A stretch of 64,000 nucleotides of DNA from NCBI RefSeq assembly GCF_003386285.1, contig NZ_QPNC01000024.1:62001-126000 (forward strand). The letters run 5' to 3'. Below the pieces are notes generated by a model. That model was not told the DNA's origin, did no database searches, and saw only the letters and a program-made list of their open reading frames with translations. Numbering within the stretch: position 1 is the first letter of the stretch; every line of letters begins with the position of its first letter. Positions 44,304 to 52,643 of this stretch are shown here, one piece after another. The translations under genes were made by a program, and so were the position numbers. This stretch comes from Nocardiopsis sp. FIRDI 009. Lineage in GTDB: Bacteria; Actinomycetota; Actinomycetes; Streptosporangiales; Streptosporangiaceae.

Positions 44304-45236
44304 TCAGGGCTCGCGGGAGTCCATCTGGCCGATGATGCGCTCCAGGTCCTCCATCGTCGCGAACTCCACGACGATCTTGCCCTTCTTCTTGCCCAGGTCG
44401 ACCTTGACCGTGGTGTCCAGGCGGTCGGCGAGACGGCTCGCCCACTCCTCCACCTGGGGCGGGGTGGACCGACGCGTCGGAGTGATCCGGGGCCGCTTCT
44501 CCCGAGGCTCGTCCATCTCCTCGCCCAGGTGGACGATCTCCTCCAGCGAGCGGACCGACAGGCCCTCCTCCACGACCCGCTGCGCGAGCCGCTCCTGGCG
44601 CTCGGGGTCGTCCACGGAGAGCAGGGTGCGGGCGTGTCCGGCGCTGAGGACCTTGGCGGCGATGCGGTTCTGCACCTTCTGCGGCAGGTTCAACAGGCGC
44701 AGCGTGTTGGAGATGTGCGACCGGGAGCGGCCGACGCGCTCGGCCAGCTCGCCCTGGGTGATGCCGAAGTCGTCCAGCAGGTCCTGGTAGGCGAGGGCCT
44801 CCTCCAGGGCGTCGAGTTCCTGCCGGTGCAGGTTCTCCAGGAGCGCGTCGCGGAGCAGCTCGGAGTCGTCGGTCTCACGGACGATCGCGGGGATCCGGTC
44901 GAGACCGGCCTCCTTGCTCGCGCGCCACCGCCGCTCCCCCATGATGAGTTCGTACCGGGGAACCCCCGCCTCGCCCTCGATCCTGCGCACGACGACGGGC
45001 TGGAGCACCCCCACCTCCCGGATGGAGTCGCGCAGATCCTCCAACGCCTGCTCGTCGAAGCGCTCACGGGGCTGGCGCGGGTTGGGGGTGATCGCGCCGA
45101 GCTCGATCTCCTCCAGGTACGTCCCGTCGGAGAGGCCCGCCGTCTCCGGGGCGCCCCCTGAGGGCGCGGGGACCGCGGGCCCCTGCGTGATGAGCGCGTT
45201 CAGTCCCTTGCCCAGTCCGCGCCGCTGCTGACTCAC
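44304..45236 (-). CDS. parB: Chromosome partitioning protein ParB
   Basis: A 310-residue ParB/CTPase-clamp protein that loads at parS and spreads. Blocks: RRGLGKGLNALI at the N-terminus, NPRQPRERFDEQALEDL, the CTP-binding GERRWRASKEAG, the HTH TQGELAERVGRSRSHISNTLRLL, and a C-terminal dimer domain. The GTG at 45236 is preferred over the TTG at 45242 because GGAGG is nine bases away rather than three. Confidence 0.96.
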   Translation of the reverse strand: MSQQRRGLGKGLNALITQGPAVPAPSGGAPETAGLSDGTYLEEIELGAITPNPRQPRERFDEQALEDLRDSIREVGVLQPVVVRRIEGEAGVPRYELIMGERRWRASKEAGLDRIPAIVRETDDSELLRDALLENLHRQELDALEEALAYQDLLDDFGITQGELAERVGRSRSHISNTLRLLNLPQKVQNRIAAKVLSAGHARTLLSVDDPERQERLAQRVVEEGLSVRSLEEIVHLGEEMDEPREKRPRITPTRRSTPPQVEEWASRLADRLDTTVKVDLGKKKGKIVVEFATMEDLERIIGQMDSREP

Positions 45237-45302
45237 CGGCAACTACCTCCACTCTGCTCGAACACATCGGCGCCCCGGCTCCGCGCCGGGGCGACACCGC
45301 CG

Positions 45303-46340
45303 TCAGCCGCCGAGTCCCGGCGCGCGGTGCGCGATCTCCCGGGCCGCCTCCAGATAGGCCACCGCACCGGTGGACCCGGGGTCGTAGGTCATCACGGACT
45401 GGCCGTAGCTGGGCGCCTCGGACACGCGGACGCTGCGCGGCACCAGCGTCGTGAGCACCAGTTTGCCGAAGTGCGAGCGCACCTCGTCCGCGACCTGCTG
45501 CGAGAGACGGGTCCGACCGTCGTACATCGTCAGCACGACGGTACTGATCGCCAGTCCCGGGTTCAGGTGGGACTGGACGAGTTCGACGTTGCGGAGCAGC
45601 TGCCCCACACCCTCCAGGGCGTAGTACTCGCACTGGATCGGGATCATGACCTCGTCGCACGCCACCATCGCGTTGACCGTGAGCAGGCCGAGCGACGGCG
45701 GGCAGTCGATGAGGATGTAGTCGAGTTCCGAGGTGTCGTAGGCGTCGAGCGCGCGCTTGAGCCGGGCCTCACGGGCGACGAGGGAGACCAGTTCGATCTC
45801 CGCCCCCGCCAGGTCGATGGTGGCCGGGGCGCACCACAGGTTCGGGATGTCCGGCGCCGCCTGGACGAGCTTGCGCAGTTCCTCGTCCTCCACCAGGCAG
45901 TGGTAGATGGACTGGGTCTGGTTGTCGCGCTCCATGCCGAGCGCGGTGGAGGCGTTCCCCTGGGGGTCGAGGTCGACCACCAGGACGCGCTGGCCGTGCA
46001 TCGCCAGGGCGGCCGCGATGTTGACCGTCGTCGTGGTCTTGCCGACGCCGCCCTTCTGGTTGGCGACGCTGATCACGCGGCAGGACTTCGGGCGGGGCCA
46101 GGCGTCATCGTGCCCGCGAACCGCCATCGCGGCGCGCGCCGCGCGCGCCAGGGGTGTGTCGGGGACGTCCGCTCCACCGGGGGCGGGGGCGTCACCGGCC
46201 CATGTTTCACGTGAAACACGGCGCTGGTCGTCGGGGGAGGTTTCACGTGAAACATCGAGCAGGTCCCCGTGGGCACCCGCGAAGGTTTCACGTGAAACAC
46301 CGTCGTGGTCGGCTGGGTTCTGGGGCACGAATGAGTTCAC
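45303..46340 (-). CDS. parA: Chromosome partitioning ATPase ParA
   Basis: A 345-residue ParA. The deviant Walker A KGGVGKTTT is at residues 96-104, followed by LVVDLDPQGNAS and YILIDCPPSLGLL. The first ~75 residues are a family-unlike tail with VSRET at 15-19, 30-34 and 42-46, each encoded by a parS site read in the same frame. GTG 46340 overlaps the rsmG stop by four bases (GTGA) and third-position GC outside the parS sites stays high, supporting this start over an internal ATG near residue 72. Confidence 0.93.
   Translation of the reverse strand: MNSFVPQNPADHDGVSRETFAGAHGDLLDVSRETSPDDQRRVSRETWAGDAPAPGGADVPDTPLARAARAAMAVRGHDDAWPRPKSCRVISVANQKGGVGKTTTTVNIAAALAMHGQRVLVVDLDPQGNASTALGMERDNQTQSIYHCLVEDEELRKLVQAAPDIPNLWCAPATIDLAGAEIELVSLVAREARLKRALDAYDTSELDYILIDCPPSLGLLTVNAMVACDEVMIPIQCEYYALEGVGQLLRNVELVQSHLNPGLAISTVVLTMYDGRTRLSQQVADEVRSHFGKLVLTTLVPRSVRVSEAPSYGQSVMTYDPGSTGAVAYLEAAREIAHRAPGLGG
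46203..46218. promoter_or_regulatory. parS site 2 (inside parA)
   Basis: Perfect TGTTTCACGTGAAACA; encodes VSRET at ParA residues 42-46. Confidence 0.95.
46240..46253. promoter_or_regulatory. parS site 3 (inside parA)
   Basis: The 14-bp core GTTTCACGTGAAAC is perfect; encodes VSRET at ParA residues 30-34. Confidence 0.93.
46285..46298. promoter_or_regulatory. parS site 4 (inside parA)
   Basis: The 14-bp core GTTTCACGTGAAAC is perfect; encodes VSRET at ParA residues 15-19. Confidence 0.93.
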
Positions 46341-47065
46341 CTCTTCCGTCCGCGCTTCTTCTTGCCGCCCCGCCCTTTCCGGGATCCCACTGACGGAGGC
46401 GGACCACCCTCGGATGTCACCGTGACGCGAACGACCGTGGTAGCGGGATCGACTTTACCCCGGCCGACCCTGATCACATCGCACTCACTCGGGCGCAGTT
46501 TGACAACGTCGTCGCGCGCGGCGGCCAACTCCGCCTCCGCCTGCTCCCCCTTGAGCGCCAGCAGACTGCCGCCCTTGCGCAGAAGGGGTAGCGCCCACCC
46601 GGCGAGGCGGGGCAGCGGGGCCACCGCCCGGGCGGTCACGAAGTCGGTGTACAGCTCCCCGTGCGCCTCCTCGGCTCGCCCGCGCCGTACCACGACGTTG
46701 GTCAGGTCGAGGGCCTCGACGGCCTCGTTCAGGAAGACCGTCCGCCGCAGGAGCGGCTCCAGGAGCGTCACCCTGATGTCGGGACGGAGCAGCGCCAGCA
46801 CCAGACCGGGCAGACCGGCGCCCGAACCGATGTCGACCACCTCCGCCCCCTCCGGGAGCAAATCCTCCACGACGGCGCAGTTGATGAGGTGCCGCTCCCA
46901 GAGGCGGGGCACCTCGCGCGGACCGATCAGCCCCCGCCGCACACCGTCGTCGGCGAGAAGTTCGGCGTAGCGCCGTGCCTTCGGCAGCGTGTCACCGAAG
47001 ACCGCCTCCGCCGCGGTCGGCGGGGCGGGCGGCACGGCGCCGGACTCCTCAGCGCCCGAGGTCAT
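46337..47065 (-). CDS. rsmG: 16S rRNA (guanine527-N7)-methyltransferase RsmG
   Basis: A 242-residue methyltransferase acting on the 530 loop of 16S rRNA; loss in other bacteria gives low-level streptomycin resistance. SAM motif VVDIGSGAGLPGLVLALL, then LLEPLLRRTVFLNEAV and VTARAVAPLPRLAGWALPLL. A basic C-terminal tail (SRKGRGGKKKRGRKR) extends beyond the usual family end. Its stop overlaps the parA start. Confidence 0.95.
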   Translation of the reverse strand: MTSGAEESGAVPPAPPTAAEAVFGDTLPKARRYAELLADDGVRRGLIGPREVPRLWERHLINCAVVEDLLPEGAEVVDIGSGAGLPGLVLALLRPDIRVTLLEPLLRRTVFLNEAVEALDLTNVVVRRGRAEEAHGELYTDFVTARAVAPLPRLAGWALPLLRKGGSLLALKGEQAEAELAAARDDVVKLRPSECDVIRVGRGKVDPATTVVRVTVTSEGGPPPSVGSRKGRGGKKKRGRKR

Positions 47066-47132
47066 CGGTCACCACCTGTCGGAACTCGTCCATCATCACT
47101 TCCCACTGATCCTATGGTCGCGAGGCACCATG

Positions 47133-47146
47133 GTTTCACGTGAAAC
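47133..47146. promoter_or_regulatory. parS site 5
   Basis: Perfect 14-bp core GTTTCACGTGAAAC in the rsmG-jag gap. Confidence 0.93.
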
Positions 47147-47249
47147 ATGCGCCCGCCCCGGGATGTCCCCCCGGCCACGGGTCGGTGCGCCGCGCCGCGG
47201 CCCGGACGCCGTGTCGACCCGTCGACTTCTCGACCCCCGCACACGACAA

Positions 47250-47281
47250 GGGGGCGATGTTTCACGTGAAACATCGCCCCC
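47250..47281. promoter_or_regulatory. parS site 6 embedded in a 32-bp perfect palindrome
   Basis: The 16-bp parS at 47258-47273 is extended symmetrically by GGGGGCGA on the left and TCGCCCCC on the right, giving 32 bp of perfect dyad. It lies 28 bp after the jag stop, where a transcript from jag would fold into a terminator-like hairpin, so it may act both as parS and as transcription signal. Confidence 0.93.
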
Positions 47282-47309
47282 GCGTTCCCTCCCGGGCGGG
47301 AGAACGCGC

Positions 47310-47834
47310 TCAGTCGGCGGGGTGGACCACCACGTAGCGGTGCGGCTCCTCGCCCTCCGACTCGCTCCGCAGACCGGCCGCGGCGACGGCGTCGTGCACC
47401 ACCTTGCGCTCGAACGGCGTCATCGGCTCCAGCGCCTGGATCTCGCCGGTCCTGTTCACCTTCTCCGCGGTGTCGGCGCCGATCCGGGTGAGCACCCGGC
47501 GACGCTCCTCGCGGTAGCCGCCGATGTCGAGCATCAGCTTGCTCCGCTCCCCCGTGACCCGGTGGACGGCGAGTCGGGTCAGTTCCTGGAGCGCCTCCAG
47601 GACCTCGCCGTGGTCGCCGATCAGCTCGTCGAGCGTGGCGCCGACGACCGAGACCATCGCCCGGTCGCCCTCGACGTCCATGTCGATGTCACCGTCGAAG
47701 TCCGCGATGTCGAGGAGCCCCTCGATGTAGTCCGCGGCGATGTCGCCCTCGTTCTCCAGGGCCTCGATGTCGATCTCGGGCTCGGGCGCGTCGGCCACCG
47801 CTACTCCACCGCTCTCTTCCTCACTATGTCCCAC
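47310..47834 (-). CDS. jag: Jag/KhpB-type RNA-binding protein (KH-R3H)
   Basis: A 174-residue protein: acidic N-terminus, KH-like domain (VVGATLDELIGDHGEVLEALQELTRLAV) and R3H domain (LEPMTPFERKVVHDAVAAAGL...SEGEEPHRYVVVHP). The N-terminal Jag_N domain of firmicute proteins is absent, which is usual in actinobacteria. It binds RNA and is linked with cell-envelope control; constant neighbour of yidC. Confidence 0.92.
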   Translation of the reverse strand: MGHSEEESGGVAVADAPEPEIDIEALENEGDIAADYIEGLLDIADFDGDIDMDVEGDRAMVSVVGATLDELIGDHGEVLEALQELTRLAVHRVTGERSKLMLDIGGYREERRRVLTRIGADTAEKVNRTGEIQALEPMTPFERKVVHDAVAAAGLRSESEGEEPHRYVVVHPAD

Positions 47835-47940
47835 AGCGTTCCCGTCTCCTCATCATGCACGCCCTGACCGTCGTACGCCTCAGGGGCTGTGTCGCCTGCG
47901 CACTTCGTTGAGATCCTCCGCGGCCGACGTGACGACGCCC

Positions 47941-48882
47941 CTAGCGGGACCCGCCGCCACCGCGCTTGGAGCGCGGCTGCTTCTTCGGCTGCCTGCGTTC
48001 GATCTTAGGCTGTTCCTTCGGCTCCGGCGCGGATTCGGCGGCCTTCTTCCTGCCGAGCATGCCCTTGGCCGGACCACCGGAGGGGGTGCCGTCGGTCTTG
48101 GCGCCCTCGGCGCCGGGGGTCGGCTGGTTCTTGTAGAGGAAGTGCTGCTGCACCATCGTCCAGACGTTGGAGGTGACCCAGTAGACCAGCACACCCACCG
48201 GCATCATGAGGCCGAAGAGCCCGAACAGGGGCGCCATGTACATCATGATCTTCTGCGTCTGCATCATCGGGTTGTCCGGCATCTGCGCGGTGCTGCGCTT
48301 GATGCTCTGACGCATGGTGAGGAAGGTCGTGGTGCCCATGATGACGCACGCGATCGCGATGACGGCCTTCGCCAGCACCGCGTTCGAGGCGCCCAGGGCG
48401 AGCAGCTCCTCGGGGGAGCTGTTGAACTGGGCGGCGATCGGCGCCTCGAAGATCAGCGCCTGGCGGGCGCTGTCGGCCAGCTCCTCGGAGAAGCCGTACT
48501 GGGCGTTGCCCTCGGCGACGCTGCGCAGGACGTTGAACAGCGCGAAGAAGACCGGCATCTGCAGGAGGAGCGGAAGGCAACCCATGATCGGGTTGGTGCC
48601 GCTCTCCTGGTAGAGCTTCATCGACTCGCGGTTCAGGCGCTCCCGGTCGTGCTTGTAGCGCTCCCGGAGCTTCATGATCTTCGGCTGGATCTCCTGCATC
48701 TTCCGCTGCGTGTTCATCTGTTTGACGAACAGCGGAACCATGAGGAGCCGCATGAGCACGGTGAGCAGCAGGATGGACAGACCCCACGCCCACCCGCTGT
48801 CGGGGTTGAGACCGACGAAGGTCAGACCCTCATGGATCCTGGCCAACGTCCAGCCGACGATGTTGTAAAGCCAGTCGAGCAC
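47941..48882 (-). CDS. yidC: Membrane protein insertase YidC
   Basis: A 313-residue Oxa1/YidC insertase with five membrane segments: LDWLYNIVGWTLARIHEGL, WAWGLSILLLTVLMRLLMVPLF with the groove Arg, PLLLQMPVFFALFNVLRSV, a middle helix VLAKAVIAIACVIMGTTTFL and YMAPLFGLFGLMMPVGVLVYWVTSNVWTM. A basic tail (KKQPRSKRGGGG) can contact ribosomes. It lacks the large periplasmic domain of proteobacterial YidC, as expected. Confidence 0.96.
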   Translation of the reverse strand: MLDWLYNIVGWTLARIHEGLTFVGLNPDSGWAWGLSILLLTVLMRLLMVPLFVKQMNTQRKMQEIQPKIMKLRERYKHDRERLNRESMKLYQESGTNPIMGCLPLLLQMPVFFALFNVLRSVAEGNAQYGFSEELADSARQALIFEAPIAAQFNSSPEELLALGASNAVLAKAVIAIACVIMGTTTFLTMRQSIKRSTAQMPDNPMMQTQKIMMYMAPLFGLFGLMMPVGVLVYWVTSNVWTMVQQHFLYKNQPTPGAEGAKTDGTPSGGPAKGMLGRKKAAESAPEPKEQPKIERRQPKKQPRSKRGGGGSR

Positions 48883-48910
48883 CGGCCAACTCCTATTTGC
48901 CTCGGTTCAG

Positions 48911-49225
48911 CTACTGGTCCCCGGGAGCGGGTCCGGTGCCTCCGGCTCCGCCCGCCGACTCCTCGGACCCGGTGTGCCCCCGCGTCCTCGGCGGCGGCAC
49001 CGGGTCGAGACCCCCCGGGTTGAAGGGGTGGCAGCGGGCGATGCGCCGGGTTCCCAGCCACACCCCCCGCAGGGCCCCGTGCACGCGCAACGCCTCGACG
49101 GCGTACGCGCTGCACGAGGGGTAGAAACGGCAGACCGGGGGGAAGAGCGGACTGATGAAGCGCTGGTAGCCCCGGATCGGGAGGATCAGCAGCCGCGCGA
49201 AAGCCGTCGGTCTGTGCTCGGTCAT
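48911..49225 (-). CDS. yidD: Membrane protein insertion efficiency factor YidD
   Basis: A 104-residue YidD: LLILPIRGYQRFISPLFPPVCRFYPSCSAYAVEALRVHGALRGVWLGTRRIARCHPFNPGG, with the conserved Cys residues and a non-conserved tail. It overlaps rnpA by four bases and precedes yidC by 28 bp. Confidence 0.94.
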   Translation of the reverse strand: MTEHRPTAFARLLILPIRGYQRFISPLFPPVCRFYPSCSAYAVEALRVHGALRGVWLGTRRIARCHPFNPGGLDPVPPPRTRGHTGSEESAGGAGGTGPAPGDQ

Positions 49226-49695
49226 CGGCCCGTCCGTTCTCCGCCCCCGTCCGGGCGGCGCCCGGACGCCGTCCCGTTCCCCGTCGGCACGGCCGCCGAC
49301 GCGGGCGATCCGCCTCGGCCCCGCCGGCGGCGGGACGTCCCTCGGGGCCGCATCGCCGCGGCGATCGCACTGTCGAGTTGCGCGTCCAGCTCCGCCTGCC
49401 GCGCCGTGGCGGCGGCGGGCTTGGCACGCACCACCAGCAGGCTACCGTTTGGCAGAACAGCCAACCGGGTCCGCATCACGTGACGGAGGCGGCGTTGCAC
49501 CCGCTTGCGGACCACCGCTCCCCCGACCGCCTTGCTCACGACGAAACCGACACGCGGCGGCTCGGCGGGTTCCGGGGCGTCCGGAGGCGGGGGGAGGTAG
49601 ACCACGGCCACGGCCCCGCGCGAGGCGCGGCGTCCCGAGCGCATGACGGAGCCGAACTCGGAGCTACGGCGCATCCGGTTCCGCGACGACAGCAT
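49222..49695 (-). CDS. rnpA: Ribonuclease P protein component
   Basis: A 157-residue RNase P protein, which assists the catalytic RNA in maturing tRNA 5' ends. RMRRSSEFGSVMRSGRRASRG, VGFVVSKAVGGAVVRKRVQRRLRHVMR (the RNR motif) and LLVVRAKPAAA are present. ATG 49695 follows GGAGGGAG; an upstream in-frame ATG at 49734 has no ribosome site. A long disordered Arg/Gly-rich C-terminus is added. Confidence 0.94.
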   Translation of the reverse strand: MLSSRNRMRRSSEFGSVMRSGRRASRGAVAVVYLPPPPDAPEPAEPPRVGFVVSKAVGGAVVRKRVQRRLRHVMRTRLAVLPNGSLLVVRAKPAAATARQAELDAQLDSAIAAAMRPRGTSRRRRGRGGSPASAAVPTGNGTASGRRPDGGGERTGR

Positions 49696-49735
49696 GGAGA
49701 CTCCCTCCGGGACTCGGGCCTCGTCCCACGACAAA

Positions 49736-49767
49736 GGGACCGGCCGGCGAGAGGCCGGACCGGTCCC
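49736..49767 (-). terminator. Hairpin between rpmH and rnpA
   Basis: GGGACCGG/CCGGTCCC extended by CCGGC/GCCGG with one bulge, followed on the minus strand by TTTGT. It would cause partial termination after rpmH, giving excess L34 over RnpA. Confidence 0.65.
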
Positions 49768-49791
49768 GAGGAACGTGGCGCTGGGCGTGGC

Positions 49792-49935
49792 CTAGTGGCT
49801 CACGGTCAGCGCGGCGCGCCCCTTGCGGCGACGCGAGGCGATGATGGCGCGACCGGCGCGCGTACGCATGCGCAGCCGGAAGCCGTGGACCTTCGCGCGA
49901 CGCCGGTTGTTCGGCTGGTACGTACGCTTGCTCAC
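49792..49935 (-). CDS. rpmH: 50S ribosomal protein L34
   Basis: A 47-residue bL34: MSKRTYQPNNRRRAKVHGF then RLRMRTRAGRAIIASRRRKGR and LTVSH. GTG start. First gene of the leftward rpmH-rnpA-yidD-yidC-jag-rsmG-parAB block, next to oriC. Confidence 0.97.
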   Translation of the reverse strand: MSKRTYQPNNRRRAKVHGFRLRMRTRAGRAIIASRRRKGRAALTVSH

Positions 49936-50702
49936 TGCTGGCTCCAGGGGCGTGTCAGGAAAGTACTACGACAGACCCCCAAGCATATGCGGGGCCTCAC
50001 GGTGCATGAACCGAGGCCGCGCCGTCCTGTGGACACGGGCGCGGGCAGATCATCGGCATAAGCATAAAGAAGATACGACCAGGTCGGGTCGGGGTCAAAT
50101 CAGACGGCGCCCCCGTCCCCGCCCCGCCCTCCGGCGAGGGGCGGGCGCGACGGTGGCGCGGACCACGCGCGGGGCCCGCGCCACACCCTGTGGACAACCG
50201 GTTGTCCACAGGGTGTGGCGCGTCCACATCCGAGCCGCCCTGTGGATAACCTCAACCTGTGGATAACCCGCCCCTCGTCCTCCGTCCGCCCCCCAGGCAA
50301 GCCGAAGAATCCGTTTTACACAGCTTGTGAACTGGGATTTGTGGATAACCCGGCGCTGCGCACAGAGATCTGCCATCCTGTGGATAAACCTGTGTACAAC
50401 CTGTGGACAACAGGCTCTGGCTGTGGATACCGAGGCACGAACGCCCACGTCCGCCGTGGTCGGGGTCCGGTTGTCCACAGGCCGGTGAGCGACCGGCCCA
50501 CCCGCCGTCCACACCTCCTCCCGCCCCGGCACCCCCGGAGTGGGAGGACAATGGAAGTTCGTTCCGCGTGCCCGGGAGGGGTCCGCGCGGAGCCATGACC
50601 GACGACACACCGCGACGACCCGCAGGGTCTCCCCGTCCCCTCCTGTTCCAATCCGCACCGAACAGATCCGCACCGAAGGGACAGCAACCATGGCAGGTCA
50701 CC
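49936..50702. other. oriC: oriC, left DnaA-box cluster (rpmH-dnaA)
   Basis: Eight perfect DnaA boxes (TTGTCCACA or TTATCCACA, either strand) lie at 50189, 50202, 50241, 50258, 50340, 50379, 50402 and 50471, with one-mismatch variants at 50028, 50391 and 50422. An AT-richer patch (CCGTTTTACACAGCTTGTGAACTGGGATTT) at about 50311-50340 could be part of an unwinding element. It also holds the divergent rpmH and dnaA promoters. Confidence 0.88.
50177..50222. repeat. 46-bp perfect palindrome with two opposed DnaA boxes
   Basis: Positions 50177-50199 are the exact reverse complement of 50200-50222. Each arm contains one box (50189-50197 reversed, 50202-50210 forward), giving head-to-head boxes with their centres 13 bp apart around ACCGGT. 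Such a dyad can also extrude as a cruciform. Confidence 0.95.
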
Positions 50703-52643
50703 GTGGCTGACGCACAGGTCAACCTCGCAGTGGTCTGGTCCAGCGTGCTGGACGGGATCGACAACGACTCCCTCCCCGCGCACCAGCGCGCCTGGCTGCC
50801 CCAGACCCGTCCGCTGGGTCTGATCGAGGACACCGCGCTCATCGCCGCCCCCAACGAGTTCACCAAGAAGGTGTTGGAGACGCGGCTCTACCCGGCGATC
50901 AGCCGGGCGCTCTCCGCCCACCTCGGCCGGGACATCCGGGTCGCGGTCACGGTCGATCCCACGGCCGTGCCGACCCCGCCGCCCTCTCCCGCGGCCACGC
51001 CCCCCGAGCCGACCGGACGGCACTCGCGTCCGGAACCGGCGCCGTCACCGGCGCCCGTGCGGCCGCGCCCCGACCCGGGTGCGGCCGCCCCGCCCCACCG
51101 CTCCCCCGAGGCGGCGCCGACGGCGAACGACGGCCCGAACCGGGGTGACGTGCTCGGTTCCACGCCCGCGACGGAGGCCGCTCCCCCCTTCCCCGGGACC
51201 CCCGGGAACGGAACGTCCGCGCAGCCGGGTCCCGCCCCGGACGGGGCCGCCCCCGTGCCCGGCGCCACCGGACCGGAGCCCCACCGGGCGTGGCGGTCCA
51301 CCTCGTGGGAACAGCCCGCGCAGCAGTCCTCGTGGCAGCAGACGACCTGGGACGAGGCCGCGTGGGACCAGCCGAACCGCTGGGAGACCCCCCAGCCTGA
51401 GGCGTCCCCGCAGGCGCCCGCCGCGTCGGACCCGCCCGGGCCCCCCGCCACACCGACGACGTCCCCGGTGTCCGCCGAGCGGGCGGACGCGTCCGACGCC
51501 GAGGCGCTCCCGGATCCCTCCGGTGGACAGGAGGAATCGGACGAGGCGCCCAGGGACGCGCCGGGCGCTCCCCCCGGCCGCTCCCCCGAGGTGCCCACGG
51601 GTGAGCACGCCCGGCTGAACCCGAAGTACACCTTCGACACGTTCGTCATCGGCTCCAGCAACCGCTTCGCCCACGCGGCGTCGGTCGCCGCGGCGGAGGC
51701 CCCGGCGAAGGCCTACAACCCGCTGTTCATCCACGGCGGTTCCGGGCTGGGCAAGACCCACCTCCTGCACGCCATCGGGCACTACACGCACCGGCTCTAC
51801 GAGGGCTCGCGGGTGCGCTACGTCAGCTCCGAGGAGTTCACCAACGAGTTCATCAACTCGATTCGGGACGGCAAGGCGGACGGGTTCCGCCGCCGGTACC
51901 GGGACATCGACGTCCTCCTGGTGGACGACATCCAGTTCCTGGAGAACAAGGAGCAGACACAGGAGGAGTTCTTCCACACCTTCAACACGCTGCACAACTC
52001 CGACAAGCAGATCGTCATCTCCAGCGACCGGCCGCCCAAACAGCTGACCACGCTGGAGGACCGGATGCGCAGTCGGTTCGAGTGGGGGCTGCTCACCGAC
52101 GTCCAACCTCCGGAGTTGGAGACCCGCATCGCCATCCTGCGGAAGAAGGCGGCCCAGGAGGGGCTCGCCGCCCCGCCGGAGGTGCTGGAGTTCATCGCCA
52201 GCAAGATCTCCACCAACATCCGGGAGCTGGAGGGGGCGCTGATCCGCGTCACCGCCTTCGCCAGCCTCAACCGGCAGTCGGTCGACCTCGACCTGACCGG
52301 TCAGGTCCTGCGCGACCTCGTCCCCAGCACCGAGGTCCCCGAGATCACGGCGGGGGCGATCATGTCCCAGACGGCCGCCTACTTCGGGCTGAGCGTCGAC
52401 GACCTGTGCGGGACCTCCCGCTCCCGCGTCCTGGTGACCGCCCGGCAGATCGCCATGTACCTGTGCAGGGAGCTCACCGACCTGTCCCTGCCCAAGATCG
52501 GGCAGCAGTTCGGCGGCCGGGACCACACCACGGTCATGCACGCCGACCGCAAGGTCCGCGCGCTGATGGCCGAACGCCGGTCCATCTACAACCAGGTGCA
52601 CGAGCTCACGAGCCGGATCAAGGACCAGCCCCCGCTCGCCTGA
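50703..52643 (+). CDS. dnaA: Chromosomal replication initiator DnaA
   Basis: A 646-residue initiator. GTG 50703 (MADAQVNLAVVWSSVLDGI) fits the family start; an in-frame ATG at 50595 and one at 50403 would add non-conserved residues and overlap DnaA boxes. Domain I is residues 1-85, domain II an exceptionally long Pro/Ala-rich linker of about 215 residues as in streptomycetes, the AAA+ domain begins near 305 (LNPKYTFDTFVIG, Walker A GGSGLGKTH near 347, LLVDDIQFL), and the DNA-binding domain ends with GGRDHTTVMHADRKV. The ribosome site is weak. Confidence 0.96.
   Translation: MADAQVNLAVVWSSVLDGIDNDSLPAHQRAWLPQTRPLGLIEDTALIAAPNEFTKKVLETRLYPAISRALSAHLGRDIRVAVTVDPTAVPTPPPSPAATPPEPTGRHSRPEPAPSPAPVRPRPDPGAAAPPHRSPEAAPTANDGPNRGDVLGSTPATEAAPPFPGTPGNGTSAQPGPAPDGAAPVPGATGPEPHRAWRSTSWEQPAQQSSWQQTTWDEAAWDQPNRWETPQPEASPQAPAASDPPGPPATPTTSPVSAERADASDAEALPDPSGGQEESDEAPRDAPGAPPGRSPEVPTGEHARLNPKYTFDTFVIGSSNRFAHAASVAAAEAPAKAYNPLFIHGGSGLGKTHLLHAIGHYTHRLYEGSRVRYVSSEEFTNEFINSIRDGKADGFRRRYRDIDVLLVDDIQFLENKEQTQEEFFHTFNTLHNSDKQIVISSDRPPKQLTTLEDRMRSRFEWGLLTDVQPPELETRIAILRKKAAQEGLAAPPEVLEFIASKISTNIRELEGALIRVTAFASLNRQSVDLDLTGQVLRDLVPSTEVPEITAGAIMSQTAAYFGLSVDDLCGTSRSRVLVTARQIAMYLCRELTDLSLPKIGQQFGGRDHTTVMHADRKVRALMAERRSIYNQVHELTSRIKDQPPLA

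Noticed and set aside
47062..47274. 70-codon minus-strand frame between jag and rsmG, starting MFHVKH inside parS 6 and overlapping the rsmG start by ATGA
   Set aside because: Third-position GC is only about 60 percent, the start is the parS palindrome itself, and no ribosome site precedes it. The overlap is probably chance.
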